64,000 nucleotides of DNA from Anaerobacillus alkaliphilus (GCF_004116265.1 NZ_QOUX01000020.1:1-64000); one strand, 5' to 3'. Positions 34,316 to 43,918 are shown, counted from the first letter of the stretch. The notes: generated by a model from the sequence alone, not told the origin. Made by a program: numbers and translations.

Positions 34316-35329
34316 TTATTTCATATGTAATGCTCTAAATAGGAAAACTGAAAACTCAGCCCTTGTCACTTCGTTTTTCGGGCGATATGTAGAGTCAGAA
34401 TAACCTGAAGCAATACCGTTAGATGTTAGACGCTGAATGGCGTTATGTGCCCAATAAGTTTCTGGGATGTCAGTAAAGGAAACCTTCTTATTCTCATTCA
34501 CTGTAAAATTAAACACTCGCGTAAATAATACTGCAATTTGTTCTCTCGTCAAAATTTCCTCTGGTCTAAAAACGTCGTCATAACCTCTAAAGTAACCAGC
34601 TTCTGTTACGGCTGTAATTGCTCCTGCAGCCCAATGATTTTCTGGGACGTCTTTAAAGCCACTTTTCTTATTTGATACGTTCATCCCTAATGCATTAGCG
34701 ATAATGACAGATGCTTGTGATCTTGTAACAACCTCTCCAGGTAAGAAGAAACTTTGGTCATAACCGTTAATGATGCCTTTTTCACCGAGCCATTTAATTT
34801 GGTTATATGCCCAGTGATCAGTGCTAACATCATGATACTCTCCAGCAGGAAGGATGGCTAATACCATTTGGATTGGTTCATCAACAATTCTGCGTGCCCC
34901 AAGGTAACGAGAATTCCAGTAATGTGGATCATCTACAGAAGATATTGAGATACCATTACTAGAAGAAGCATGAATAAATTTACGGTCACCAACATAGATT
35001 CCTGAGTGGGATGGTCCTGACCTGTACGTTTCAAAGAAAACTATGTCACCAATCTGTAAGTCGCTTTTTTTAATTTTGTCACCAATATTGTATTGGTCAC
35101 TTGATGTACGTGGCAAAGTAATTCCAGCTTCCTTAAATATATAATATAAGAAGCCCGAACAATCAAACCCACTTGGTGAAGATCCCCCGAACCGGTAAGG
35201 AACTCCTAATTGCTTTTTTGCCAAGGAAACAATTTCTTCATTTTTTGATGTTTGTGTGTAACCTTTTGGTGGCAGTAACGTCAGTATTAATGTAAGTATT
35301 AGAAAACTAGCTAAAAATTTCCTTATCAC
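34316..35329 (-). CDS. NlpC/P60 endopeptidase with three SLH domains
   Basis: Secreted 337-residue wall hydrolase. The signal peptide covers about residues 1-25. The NlpC/P60 domain (about 30-150) has Cys57 (SGFDCSGF), His108 (GPSHSGIY) and His120. The three SLH domains (about 163-337) hold the protein to the wall polymer. The catalytic domain is close in sequence to that of the protein at 28326 (both VFFETYxxGPSHxGIY), so one is probably a domain-swapped paralogue of the other. Divergent from the S-layer gene. Confidence 0.93.
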   Translation of the reverse strand: MIRKFLASFLILTLILTLLPPKGYTQTSKNEEIVSLAKKQLGVPYRFGGSSPSGFDCSGFLYYIFKEAGITLPRTSSDQYNIGDKIKKSDLQIGDIVFFETYRSGPSHSGIYVGDRKFIHASSSNGISISSVDDPHYWNSRYLGARRIVDEPIQMVLAILPAGEYHDVSTDHWAYNQIKWLGEKGIINGYDQSFFLPGEVVTRSQASVIIANALGMNVSNKKSGFKDVPENHWAAGAITAVTEAGYFRGYDDVFRPEEILTREQIAVLFTRVFNFTVNENKKVSFTDIPETYWAHNAIQRLTSNGIASGYSDSTYRPKNEVTRAEFSVFLFRALHMK

Positions 35330-35444
35330 TGGAACACCTCTTTATGACATTTTGTTGATTCTTGTAAAAAAAGCTATGCTATAAGTCTACCATATGAAAA
35401 GGTTGTCTATTATTACAATCTCTTAACAATTTGGAAGTAGAGGT

Positions 35445-35473
35445 TTAATATACCATATTTTTTGGTATATTAA
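35445..35473. promoter_or_regulatory. 11-bp perfect dyad in the S-layer upstream region
   Basis: TTAATATACCA (35445-35455) and TGGTATATTAA (35463-35473) are perfect complements with 7 bases between. It lies between the divergent NlpC-SLH and S-layer genes and could be an operator for either. Confidence 0.45.
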
Positions 35474-35665
35474 TGAAGGAAATGAAATGTTTATCAACAA
35501 TTGTCCACATATTCTGTTAATTTTCTTAAAATTTTTGAAAAATACTATGAAATTATTGGATAGTAATGTATGATATTGATAACTTATGTTACTAGTCCTC
35601 TAACCTTTAAGGTATAGCTATTATTACAAAAAATGTATTTCGTTGCACTTTTCTCAGGAAAATGG

Positions 35666-35694
35666 TTGACAATACATTTTGAGGAAATTATACT
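35666..35694 (+). promoter_or_regulatory. Strong sigma-A promoter of the S-layer gene
   Basis: A perfect TTGACA (35666-35671) is separated by exactly 17 bp from TATACT (35689-35694). It is the best consensus promoter in the window and predicts a leader of about 160 nt. Confidence 0.85.
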
Positions 35695-35720
35695 AATCTT
35701 GCAGGTAAAATTGGACTTAA

Positions 35721-35851
35721 CTAATTTGGGGAGGCGAAGCTATTCGAAAAGAGAGTTAACTAGATTAATAGTCGGCACTTCGAATTAGTAGTTTTGTAGA
35801 CAACCAAATTAGAAATATATTCGTACAGTAACTGTACATATTCAAGGGAGG
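35721..35851 (+). promoter_or_regulatory. Structured 5' leader of the S-layer mRNA
   Basis: CTAATTTGG (35721-35729) pairs with CCAAATTAG (35804-35812), closing a long loop. GTACAGT (35823-35829) and ACTGTAC (35831-35837) form a second hairpin 8 bases before GGGAGG (35846-35851). A GGGGAGG motif at 35728 sits at the base of the first stem. Such long leaders are common on S-layer mRNAs and are often linked to stability. Confidence 0.55.
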
Positions 35852-35861
35852 AAATATTTAA

Positions 35862-38468
35862 ATGGCTTATCAACCAAAGTCTTATCGCAAATTTTTAACA
35901 GCATCAGTAGCAGCAGCAATGGTGGCTACAGTTGCAGCACCACTAGCTCCTACTAGCGTAGAAGCTGCAGCTCCAACGTTTTCTGACGTGGTAGCTGGTC
36001 AATACTACACTGAGGCTGTAACTCAAATGGCAGCTGCAGAAATGATCAACGGTATCGGTGGAGGTAAATTCGGAACAACTAACGAATTACTTCGTCGCGA
36101 TGCAGCAGTTTTATTCTCTCGTTCATTATTATGGGAAACTAAAGATGTAGCAGCTCCTGCTTTTACTGACGTACCTGCTGGTCAATACTACACTGATGCA
36201 ATTGCAAAAGCAGTTGAGCTAGGTGTTATTACTGGTAAAACAGCTTCTACATTCGCTCCAAACGATAAATTAACTCGCGGAGACATGGCTGTATTATTAC
36301 AACGTGCTCTTAAGTTAACAGTAGATCCAGAAGTAGAAGTACCTTTCACTGATATTGAAGGTAAATACTACACTGAAGCTGTTAAAGCTGTTTACCAAGC
36401 TGGTTTAACAACTGGTGCTACAGCTACTACTTTCAATCCAACTGGAACAGTTACTCGTGCTCAATTCGCTACTTTCTTATACAGAAGTGAATTAGTTCAA
36501 GAGAACGTTAAAGCTGAAATCAAGAGAATTGAAGATGCTAAAATTGGTGAAGCGGTAGTTACAAAAGTAGAAGCTAAGAATGCTACTCAAGTTGTTGTTA
36601 ACTTCAATGTAGAAGTGAATGAAAGTTCTGCTAGAATACTTGCTAACTATTCAATTAACGGAGTTAATCCATCTGGAGTTGCTTTGAACTCTGATAAGAA
36701 GAGTGTTACATTAACATTCACTAATGCTTCTGATGTAGAGGTTTCTAACAGAGTACTTACAGTTCAACCAGTTACTACTGCCAAAGACTCTTTAGTAAGC
36801 ACTAAACTTTATACTACAGTATTTAGCTATAAAGATGAAGTGAAACCTGAAATCGTAAGTGTTGAGTCTGTTACTTCTGGAAACACTGCTTCAACTTTAA
36901 CGATTAAAGCTAGTGAGCCAATTCTTGCTGCAGTATTAAAGGTAAATGGTGCAAATGTAAGCATCAATTTCAATGGGTCTGATACAGCAACTGTTACTGG
37001 ACTTTCATTAGACGCTACTAAAGCACACACTGTTGAAATTATTAACTTAACTGATAAAGCTACAACAGCAAATATCACTGCATATACTTCAAAAACATTT
37101 ACACCAGTAGTTGATAAAGAATTACCAACAGCTACACTTTCAGCTCAAAGTGACAAGCAAATCTTAGTTACTTTCTCTAAAGCAATGAATGTAAACTCTG
37201 TTACGTCTGCTTTACAAAACGGTGTAGTTAAGAATGAATCATTAGCTGGTGTAACTAGTTTAACAGCAACTCTTGTTCCGAATTCTGGAAATAAACAATT
37301 CTTGATCTCGGTTACTGAAAATTTATTCGCTAATACAAACACAAGAACTCTTTATGTGGTTTTACCAAATTCAATTGAAGATTCTCTAGGAAATAAATTA
37401 ACAGCTACTACTACTTCTGTTACATTAACAAAAGATACTGTGAAACCTGCTGCTCAAGGCTTCTCTGTTGAAAGAGATGCTAATGGTAATGTTACTAAGT
37501 TAGTTGTTGATTTTAGCGAAGGTTTAGCTGCTGCAAATGCAGGTACTCTAGCAGCTCCAACTGTAATCGATCAAAATGGTGTATTAGTAACTAGCTTACT
37601 TGGCGGTTTAACTTCTGACGCAGTGACTGCTGGCGACAAAAAAGTTAAATACACTGTTGCTACTCCTGGGAAATTAACTGGAACATATACTTTTAACTTC
37701 GCTGGAAGCTTAGTAAGCGACAGAGCAGAAACACCAAATAGATCTGATGCATTCACTTATAACTTTGATTTTGGTGCTGGTGCAGCTGCTCCTTCAACAT
37801 TCACTTTAGCGAATAATGCAGTTACTAACCCAAGTGGAACTAAAAATGTTATCCAAGTAAACTTTGGTACTCCAGTATTAGGTGGAGCGGTGTTAAACTC
37901 TGCTACAGCATTAAGTAGCTATACACTAAACGGTTTAGCTTTACCAGAAGGTACTACAATTACTTTAAGCGCAAACAGAGAAGTTGCTACAATTACCCTA
38001 CCATCTGTAGACTCTGTGAAAGCAAATGATGACACAGCTGTATTTACTGTAGCAAATGTTAAGGCTGTAAACGGTGCAATGCTTAATACTGCTGTTCGTA
38101 CAGTAGCTATTGAGGACAATACTGCTCCTACACTAACTGCGGCTCAAGTAATTGGTAACTCAATTTACTTAACATTTGATGAGGCGTTAGACCCAGCTAC
38201 TGCTGCTGATGCAAACATCGCTGCTGTATTACTTAACTATAAGATTACTTCTGGTTCTAACACTGTTGTTGCTGGTTCTGGTGTAGCAACTACTACAGTT
38301 GTTCCAAACAGCGGTAACAAACAACTTGTAATTACTTTTACAAATACTACTGACACTAACTTTAATGCATCTCAAACAATTACTGTTGAGACATTATCAA
38401 CTGGTGATTTAACTGATGCAAACAACATTAAAGTAAGAGCTGGAGTAAAAGTTACTGCAACTAAATAA
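35862..38468 (+). CDS. Major S-layer protein (three SLH domains plus Ig-like repeats)
   Basis: Abundant surface-array protein of 868 residues. The signal peptide ends near VEAAAP (about residue 35). Three SLH domains (about 37-205) have FSDV, FTDV and FTDI starts; the motifs are simplified (AGQYYTEAV in place of HWAxxAI). The rest is Thr-, Val- and Ala-rich with bacterial Ig/SbsA-like beta domains. VPNSGNKQFLI and VPNSGNKQLVI mark two related repeats near residues 474 and 811. Lysine is frequent and Cys is absent. The strong promoter, long leader and uniform codon choice support very high expression. Confidence 0.93.
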   Translation: MAYQPKSYRKFLTASVAAAMVATVAAPLAPTSVEAAAPTFSDVVAGQYYTEAVTQMAAAEMINGIGGGKFGTTNELLRRDAAVLFSRSLLWETKDVAAPAFTDVPAGQYYTDAIAKAVELGVITGKTASTFAPNDKLTRGDMAVLLQRALKLTVDPEVEVPFTDIEGKYYTEAVKAVYQAGLTTGATATTFNPTGTVTRAQFATFLYRSELVQENVKAEIKRIEDAKIGEAVVTKVEAKNATQVVVNFNVEVNESSARILANYSINGVNPSGVALNSDKKSVTLTFTNASDVEVSNRVLTVQPVTTAKDSLVSTKLYTTVFSYKDEVKPEIVSVESVTSGNTASTLTIKASEPILAAVLKVNGANVSINFNGSDTATVTGLSLDATKAHTVEIINLTDKATTANITAYTSKTFTPVVDKELPTATLSAQSDKQILVTFSKAMNVNSVTSALQNGVVKNESLAGVTSLTATLVPNSGNKQFLISVTENLFANTNTRTLYVVLPNSIEDSLGNKLTATTTSVTLTKDTVKPAAQGFSVERDANGNVTKLVVDFSEGLAAANAGTLAAPTVIDQNGVLVTSLLGGLTSDAVTAGDKKVKYTVATPGKLTGTYTFNFAGSLVSDRAETPNRSDAFTYNFDFGAGAAAPSTFTLANNAVTNPSGTKNVIQVNFGTPVLGGAVLNSATALSSYTLNGLALPEGTTITLSANREVATITLPSVDSVKANDDTAVFTVANVKAVNGAMLNTAVRTVAIEDNTAPTLTAAQVIGNSIYLTFDEALDPATAADANIAAVLLNYKITSGSNTVVAGSGVATTTVVPNSGNKQLVITFTNTTDTNFNASQTITVETLSTGDLTDANNIKVRAGVKVTATK

Positions 38469-38478
38469 TATACACATA

Positions 38479-38510
38479 AAAGAGCTACCCGTTTGGGTGG
38501 CTCTTTTTAT
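38479..38510 (+). terminator. Terminator after the S-layer gene
   Basis: AAGAGCTACCC and GGGTGGCTCTT pair with one G-U around GTTT, followed by TTTATTTTT. Confidence 0.85.
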
Positions 38511-38729
38511 TTTTCGGTTATTCCTTGAAACCATTCCTCTACACTAACGTCTAATAATATGTAGTTAATAATTTCCATAATTGCACTCTAAGTAATCTAA
38601 ACCCTACACCAAATTTCTGTACTCAATCGATCATCCCAAAAATACCCTAATAAAAGAGGTGATTTATTCATCTAAAGCGAATTATTATTATAAAGTGTAA
38701 AATTATTCCTACTCTAAGGAGGTAGAAAA

Positions 38730-41420
38730 GTGGTTACAAAATTAAAGCAAACGGTCGTGGTCCTATTAGTGCTTTTGCTTGCTTTACCAAGTTATGTAGG
38801 TGCAAATACTCAGCCAATTAAGATTATTGTTGATGGTGTACCTATTAGTTCGGATCAGGCACCAATCATCGTTGATGGAAGAACGTTAGTACCGGTTAGG
38901 GCCATCTTTGAGGCATTAGATGCTAAGGTATCATATGTGTCGGCTACAAAACAGGTAATTGGAACAAGAGACAACACAACAGTTATCCTAACTTTAGGTT
39001 CAAATCGGGCGATTGTTAACAATGAAGTAAAGATCCTTGATGTACCCGCCCAAACAGTAAACGGCAGAACTCTGGTTCCTGTGCGTTTCGTAAGTGAGGC
39101 ATTAGGGGACGACGTAAAGTACAATGCTAGTCGAAGAGAAGTGGTAATAACAAGGAAGTACTCAAGCAATGTGACAGTAAAAGATGTCAACAATTTTGGG
39201 GATGGGCGCGATATAGAAGTCAGCTTTAACAAAGCACAGAATGAAGCTCTTGTTGATCATTACCGCATTATGATGGTGAAAACGTCGAAAGCAAATTCTT
39301 TTACATTAAGTAATGCTAATCAAACCTCTAGTAATTACTACACTTATGTTGCTAAAGAGGGTAAAAATATCAAACGAACGTTGAACAGTTATACAATGGA
39401 TACTGACGGAGCATATATACAAAGTGGGGTATCTTATACTGCATTTATTTTAACAGTAGGAAGAAATGGTTCTGTTAATACTTTGGAAAGAAGCTCTAAC
39501 TCTGTTACCTTAAATACTTCAAGAACCTTACCACAAATCACTAACCTTTCAGTAAATGATGTTAGCGACTATGGTGATGCTCGTGATATTGAAGTAGATT
39601 TTACTAGATTATCAGATGAAAGCTATCTACTAGAGTACCGTGCGATTATAGTTAGAGCAAATGAGGCAAACTCTTTTAATCTAACCAGTGCAATGGAACT
39701 CCCTTCATCCAATTATACGGTTATTCCAAGACGAGGAACAAATATCAAAGAGACATTACAATTTCAAACCAGAGACCACCAAGGAAGATTTATCGAAACA
39801 AATACTGCCTATCGAGTATTTATCTTAGCTGTTGGAAGTCCTGGAAGTGGCTATGGAAGCTCTTTATCTAGACAATCCAACGAAATTCGTTTATCAACAA
39901 ACCCTGAAGAGATTAGAGTAACTGGTGTTGAGGTGCGTGATGCTGGTGACTATGGTGACGGACGTGACCTTGAGGTTAGCTTTTCAATTCCTCGAAATGA
40001 ATCAAGAGTTAGTGAGTACAGAATAATGGTTGTACCGACAAATGAAGCAGGTAACTTTAATATTTCTAGAGCCAACAATCTCACGTCGAACCAATACACA
40101 GTTGTAGGCAAGACTGGATTTAATATTCGTACGACACTACCTTCATATGCCAGTGATGTGAACGGTAGACAGATTGAATCCAATCGTTCATATCGCGTAT
40201 TTGTTTTTTCATATGGTGGTGCTGCTAATAGCTATTACAATTCGTTATCGTATTCGTCAAATACAGTTACTTTAACGGAGAATTTCCAAGCTATACCAGT
40301 TACAAATCTTCAAGTCTCGGATGTCAGTAACTTTAGTGACGGTAGAGATCTACAAGTTAGTTTTAACAGAGTATCAGACGAGACGATGATCCAAGAATAT
40401 CGGATTATGGTTGTAAAAGCTGCGCAGGCAAATGCGTTTACCTTAGCAATTGCCAATAACGTTTCTTCTAACAACTATACCTATGTTGCAAAAACTGGCT
40501 CAAATATCACAAGAACTTTATCGTCAACTAGTACCGATGCTTATGGAGACTTAATCCGTGAAGGCGTAGATTATAAAGTGTTTGTCTTATCTGTTTCAGC
40601 AGGAGGAAACACTGCCAATGCTCTTTCAAGTGCGTCTCAAACGATCCGACTAACCAATAATACAGTCGTTGATACCGTGTCTAATGTAGTAGCGGAGGAT
40701 ATAGCAAATGCTGGTGATGGTAGTGATATGCAAGTAAAGTTTAACAAATTACCAAACGAGTCAACACTCCAAGAGTATCGAATTATGGTTGTTAAAACTG
40801 ATCAAGCAAATTCCTTCAATCTAATTGCAGCAAACAATGTTCACTCAAATAACTACACAAGAGTGACAAAAACAGGCTCGAACATTACGCAACGATTAGC
40901 GTCAACTACAAGGGATATTCATGGGAATTTAATCCGACCAAGTGAGCCATATAAAGTGTTCGTATTAGCAGTATCAAACGTTAGCGGTGACCGTAATACA
41001 CTTTCCCAACCTTCTAGTGAGATTATACTATCAAATCCAGGTGTCGATGTTGCGACAGGAATTACCGTATTTGATATTGGAAACAATGGAAACGGTCAAG
41101 ATATAGAAGTGAACTTCCTGAAAGCAGCAAACGAAACCCCAATCTCGTATTATACGGTATTGGTTGTTCGCTCTCATGAAACGGCAAACTTTACGTTAGA
41201 TCAGGCAAATGCTGTTCCAGTGGCCAATTACACAAGAGTAGATAAAACTGGCAGTAACTTAAAAATTACTCTACCATCGACAGCGCGGGATGTGAGAGGT
41301 AACCTAATTACAAATGGGGTAGCTTATAATATCTTTATACTATCGGTAGCCGATGGTACGAATGCTACTAAGAATTCCTTATCAGCTCCATCTAGTTCGA
41401 TTACGTTAGCTAACAATTAA
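38730..41420 (+). CDS. Stalk-domain protein with six about 123-residue tandem repeats
   Basis: Secreted protein of 896 residues, GTG start after AAGGAGG. After the signal peptide (about 1-25) a stalk domain (about 27-150) of the copper-amine-oxidase-N type has two GRTLVPVR motifs. Six repeats follow, each with GDGRDIEVSF near its start, EYRIMVVK, then ANxFxL, SNNYT, KTGSNI and a YxVFIL strand. They begin near residues 150, 270, 394, 522, 649 and 772. Each repeat looks beta-rich. No catalytic residues are evident; I infer a structural or adhesive fibre. The repeat family is not one I recognise. Confidence 0.85.
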   Translation: MVTKLKQTVVVLLVLLLALPSYVGANTQPIKIIVDGVPISSDQAPIIVDGRTLVPVRAIFEALDAKVSYVSATKQVIGTRDNTTVILTLGSNRAIVNNEVKILDVPAQTVNGRTLVPVRFVSEALGDDVKYNASRREVVITRKYSSNVTVKDVNNFGDGRDIEVSFNKAQNEALVDHYRIMMVKTSKANSFTLSNANQTSSNYYTYVAKEGKNIKRTLNSYTMDTDGAYIQSGVSYTAFILTVGRNGSVNTLERSSNSVTLNTSRTLPQITNLSVNDVSDYGDARDIEVDFTRLSDESYLLEYRAIIVRANEANSFNLTSAMELPSSNYTVIPRRGTNIKETLQFQTRDHQGRFIETNTAYRVFILAVGSPGSGYGSSLSRQSNEIRLSTNPEEIRVTGVEVRDAGDYGDGRDLEVSFSIPRNESRVSEYRIMVVPTNEAGNFNISRANNLTSNQYTVVGKTGFNIRTTLPSYASDVNGRQIESNRSYRVFVFSYGGAANSYYNSLSYSSNTVTLTENFQAIPVTNLQVSDVSNFSDGRDLQVSFNRVSDETMIQEYRIMVVKAAQANAFTLAIANNVSSNNYTYVAKTGSNITRTLSSTSTDAYGDLIREGVDYKVFVLSVSAGGNTANALSSASQTIRLTNNTVVDTVSNVVAEDIANAGDGSDMQVKFNKLPNESTLQEYRIMVVKTDQANSFNLIAANNVHSNNYTRVTKTGSNITQRLASTTRDIHGNLIRPSEPYKVFVLAVSNVSGDRNTLSQPSSEIILSNPGVDVATGITVFDIGNNGNGQDIEVNFLKAANETPISYYTVLVVRSHETANFTLDQANAVPVANYTRVDKTGSNLKITLPSTARDVRGNLITNGVAYNIFILSVADGTNATKNSLSAPSSSITLANN

Positions 41421-41424
41421 TAGT

Positions 41425-41458
41425 AGAGAGTACTTCCAAATTGGAGGTACTCTTTTTA
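41425..41458 (+). terminator. Terminator after the six-repeat gene
   Basis: AGAGTACTTCC and GGAGGTACTCT pair with one G-U around AAATT, followed by TTTTT. Confidence 0.8.
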
Positions 41459-41536
41459 CTTTTTTAGGTAAATTCCTGTAGTAGAAAGAAAAAGTAGGCT
41501 ATAATAGACTTTATTAGATTAGAACGAGGTGCCCCA

Positions 41537-42022
41537 TTGAGAGTAAAAGAGTTAGTATTGACGATTCTTCCACCGATCGTATGGATCGGTATGATATATT
41601 TTGCTTCATCCCAGCCATATGAACAGCAGGATTTACGCCCGATATTGGGAGAGATGGATTTAAGCTTTGTTGAGCGTTGGTTTTCTTGGGTTTCCTTTAC
41701 CTATTCAAATACTGTTATAAGTATTGAGAATAGAGGTGTAACAGGTTTTGTAGAATTTTTCTTGCGCAAAGGTGCTCATGTTTTTGTTTTCTTTGTATTG
41801 GGATTTTTGATTTTTAGAGTGCTTAAGCTTTTCAAAATAAAAGCAGTGCCACAGTTCTTTTTAACTCTATTATTTATTATAGCTTTTGCCTCTATTGATG
41901 AGTTTCGCCATTTTCATCACCCTAACAGAACTGGATTAATAGAAGATGTCATCTTAGATACAGTCGGTGGTCTTCTAGGAATTTCCACAGCGTTATTTTT
42001 ACAAAAAATAAGAGAGCGCTAG
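41537..42022 (+). CDS. VanZ-like membrane protein
   Basis: A 161-residue membrane protein with four hydrophobic segments and a TTG start after GAGGTG. The VanZ-family motifs are visible: FLRKGAHVFVFFVLG near residue 75 and SIDEFRHFHHPNRTGLIEDV near 119, then DTVGGLLG. VanZ proteins are linked to teicoplanin tolerance, but most chromosomal homologues have no known role. It stands just upstream of the D,D-carboxypeptidase. Confidence 0.9.
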   Translation: MRVKELVLTILPPIVWIGMIYFASSQPYEQQDLRPILGEMDLSFVERWFSWVSFTYSNTVISIENRGVTGFVEFFLRKGAHVFVFFVLGFLIFRVLKLFKIKAVPQFFLTLLFIIAFASIDEFRHFHHPNRTGLIEDVILDTVGGLLGISTALFLQKIRER

Positions 42023-42031
42023 AAAAAGTTA

Positions 42032-42069
42032 AGTGTCAGAGCACCACATCGGTGCCTGACACTTTTTTT
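42032..42069 (+). terminator. Terminator after the VanZ-like gene, containing a GGTGCCTGACAC motif
   Basis: AGTGTCAG and CTGACACT form the outer stem and CACC/GGTG an inner one, followed by TTTTTTT. Confidence 0.8.
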
Positions 42070-42129
42070 GACATACCCTATGAGCTGTTTTCATATATAT
42101 TACAGACATTCAGCTCAGGGGGGATTTCG

Positions 42130-43755
42130 TTGCAGAAAAAAATAGTTATGTTATTTATCGTTTTATTCATTACAACATTACCTAGTTATGGACAAGCGAC
42201 AACTTCAAAGACACTCGATGCTTATGTAAAACCGTTTTTTATTCAGTATGAAAACCAAGAAATCCTGGCAGAGCATGATATGCTCACAATTCATGGTCGA
42301 GATTACTTTCCATTAGTAGATTTGTTAAAACTGTTAAACGGCAGTGTGAGGTTACTAGATGAAAAGATTGATGTACATCTAGTACCGAATGTAAAGCAAA
42401 CTAACTTTATCGAAGTTACCAGACCTTTACCTAAAAAAGTACAAACACTAATTTTACCAACATTTCAAGAGAGCATCCAAGCCGGAGCCGGAGCTATTAT
42501 TGAAAACGATCCTTCAAACATTATGTTCTCGAAAAATGGCAATGAAAAGCACTATCCTGCAAGCACCACTAAAATTATGACAGCGTTAGTTGCCTTAGAA
42601 AAAAGTGATCTAAAAGAAAACGTAAAAATAAGTCAGGATGTTCGAAATATTCCTTCCGACAGCTCTAGAGCAAATGTCCGTCCTGGAGATGTAATGACGC
42701 TAGAACAGTTACTATTTGCCATGATGGTTCCGTCTGGAAATGACGCTGCAGTGGCTGTAGCTGTTCATATTGCAGGGTCGGAACGAGAATTTGCCCAATT
42801 GATGAATCAGAAAGCGAAGGAGTTAGGGGCAACAAACACAAATTTTGTTAATTCACATGGTTATCATGATCCAAACCAGTATACGACAGCCATAGATTTA
42901 GCGAAAATTACATATGCTGCTACGAAACACCCACAATTCTTACAGTTTATCTCAGTTCCAAGCTACCGAGCTACCTATAAGAATAGTAGTGGTACTACGG
43001 TTACAAGAACATGGGAAGCGACAAATCAACAGGTGAGAAAAGATCGGCCTAATTACGCTCCTAATATTATTGGAGGAAAGACGGGCTATACTAGTGCTTC
43101 TCGACATACATTGGTAAGTGTGGCAGAGAAAGACAGCAACCAATATATTACTGTAATATTAAGAGGGGATCCAACAGGTAGATATGTCGATACCCAAAAG
43201 CTAGTAAAGAAAGCGATAGCTGCACGCAAAGCTAATAATGAAAAATACAGTGTACCAATAAAGATTACATATGTGGATCGCGAGCTAGTAGTTAATGGGA
43301 AAAGCCAAGTCTTGGATCAGCAAGTATTTACCTACCAGGGGAGACTATACATGCATATGGATACAATTCCTCTCTTAACAGAAAAGGTAAAGGAAGTGAC
43401 TGTTAAGCAAGAAGATTATAAGTTGGTGCTTGACCAAATCATGGTCCCGCATATTAATGACTTACTCCTTTTCCGAGACAGCCGGTTGTTCTTACCTTTT
43501 CGTGCTATATCGGAGCACTATGAGTTTGCAGTGAACTTCAATAAAGATGGTGGTGTAATAAAAGCTAGTAAACAGGGTTTTGAAATAAAACTGACAATCG
43601 ACTCCAAAACAGCTGAAGTAAATGGTAAAAAACTTGTTCTAGATAGCGCCCCTTTCATTATGAATGGTACTACCTATTTACCAACGAGGTTTCTAGCAGA
43701 TACGATATCTGATAGCTTTGATTGGGGAATAGGTCATACCTTAGTTCTAAAGTAG
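42130..43755 (+). CDS. D-alanyl-D-alanine carboxypeptidase (S11) with stalk-type C-terminal domain
   Basis: Secreted penicillin-binding protein of 541 residues that trims the terminal D-Ala from stem peptides. TTG 42130 follows GGGGGGA and gives a signal peptide; the longer frame runs back through the preceding terminator and is rejected. The active-site motifs are Ser145-Lys148 (STTK), Ser202-Gly-Asn (PSGND) and Lys317-Thr-Gly (KTGYT). A short stalk-like segment (about 35-95) precedes the catalytic domain, and a full stalk domain (about 375-541, FLPFRAI and YLPTRFLADT) follows. This replaces the usual C-terminal membrane anchor of such enzymes. Confidence 0.92.
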   Translation: MQKKIVMLFIVLFITTLPSYGQATTSKTLDAYVKPFFIQYENQEILAEHDMLTIHGRDYFPLVDLLKLLNGSVRLLDEKIDVHLVPNVKQTNFIEVTRPLPKKVQTLILPTFQESIQAGAGAIIENDPSNIMFSKNGNEKHYPASTTKIMTALVALEKSDLKENVKISQDVRNIPSDSSRANVRPGDVMTLEQLLFAMMVPSGNDAAVAVAVHIAGSEREFAQLMNQKAKELGATNTNFVNSHGYHDPNQYTTAIDLAKITYAATKHPQFLQFISVPSYRATYKNSSGTTVTRTWEATNQQVRKDRPNYAPNIIGGKTGYTSASRHTLVSVAEKDSNQYITVILRGDPTGRYVDTQKLVKKAIAARKANNEKYSVPIKITYVDRELVVNGKSQVLDQQVFTYQGRLYMHMDTIPLLTEKVKEVTVKQEDYKLVLDQIMVPHINDLLLFRDSRLFLPFRAISEHYEFAVNFNKDGGVIKASKQGFEIKLTIDSKTAEVNGKKLVLDSAPFIMNGTTYLPTRFLADTISDSFDWGIGHTLVLK

Positions 43756-43798
43756 GGAATTGGTCCATATATTAGCATAAGTGGAAAACAAACATATA

Positions 43799-43904
43799 TC
43801 GACAAACTTCGACAAATTGTCGTATAATAAATTTGCGATAAGATTTCGGTTGCTAAGTCAACCTTACTAAGCTGCATTCTTTGGTTGGGAATGCAGCTTT
43901 TCTG
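43799..43904 (+). ncRNA. Candidate short RNA: promoter followed closely by a terminator
   Basis: TCGACA (43799-43804), an 18-bp spacer and perfect TATAAT (43823-43828) form a good sigma-A promoter. A terminator hairpin, AAGCTGCATTC with GAATGCAGCTT (43869-43899), and a T-rich tail follow. A transcript of about 70 nt is predicted, with a small GGTTG/CAACC stem near 43848-43863. No open frame of note is inside. It could be a small RNA or an attenuated leader of the downstream gene. Confidence 0.4.
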
Positions 43905-43918
43905 ATTCGACAAATTCC

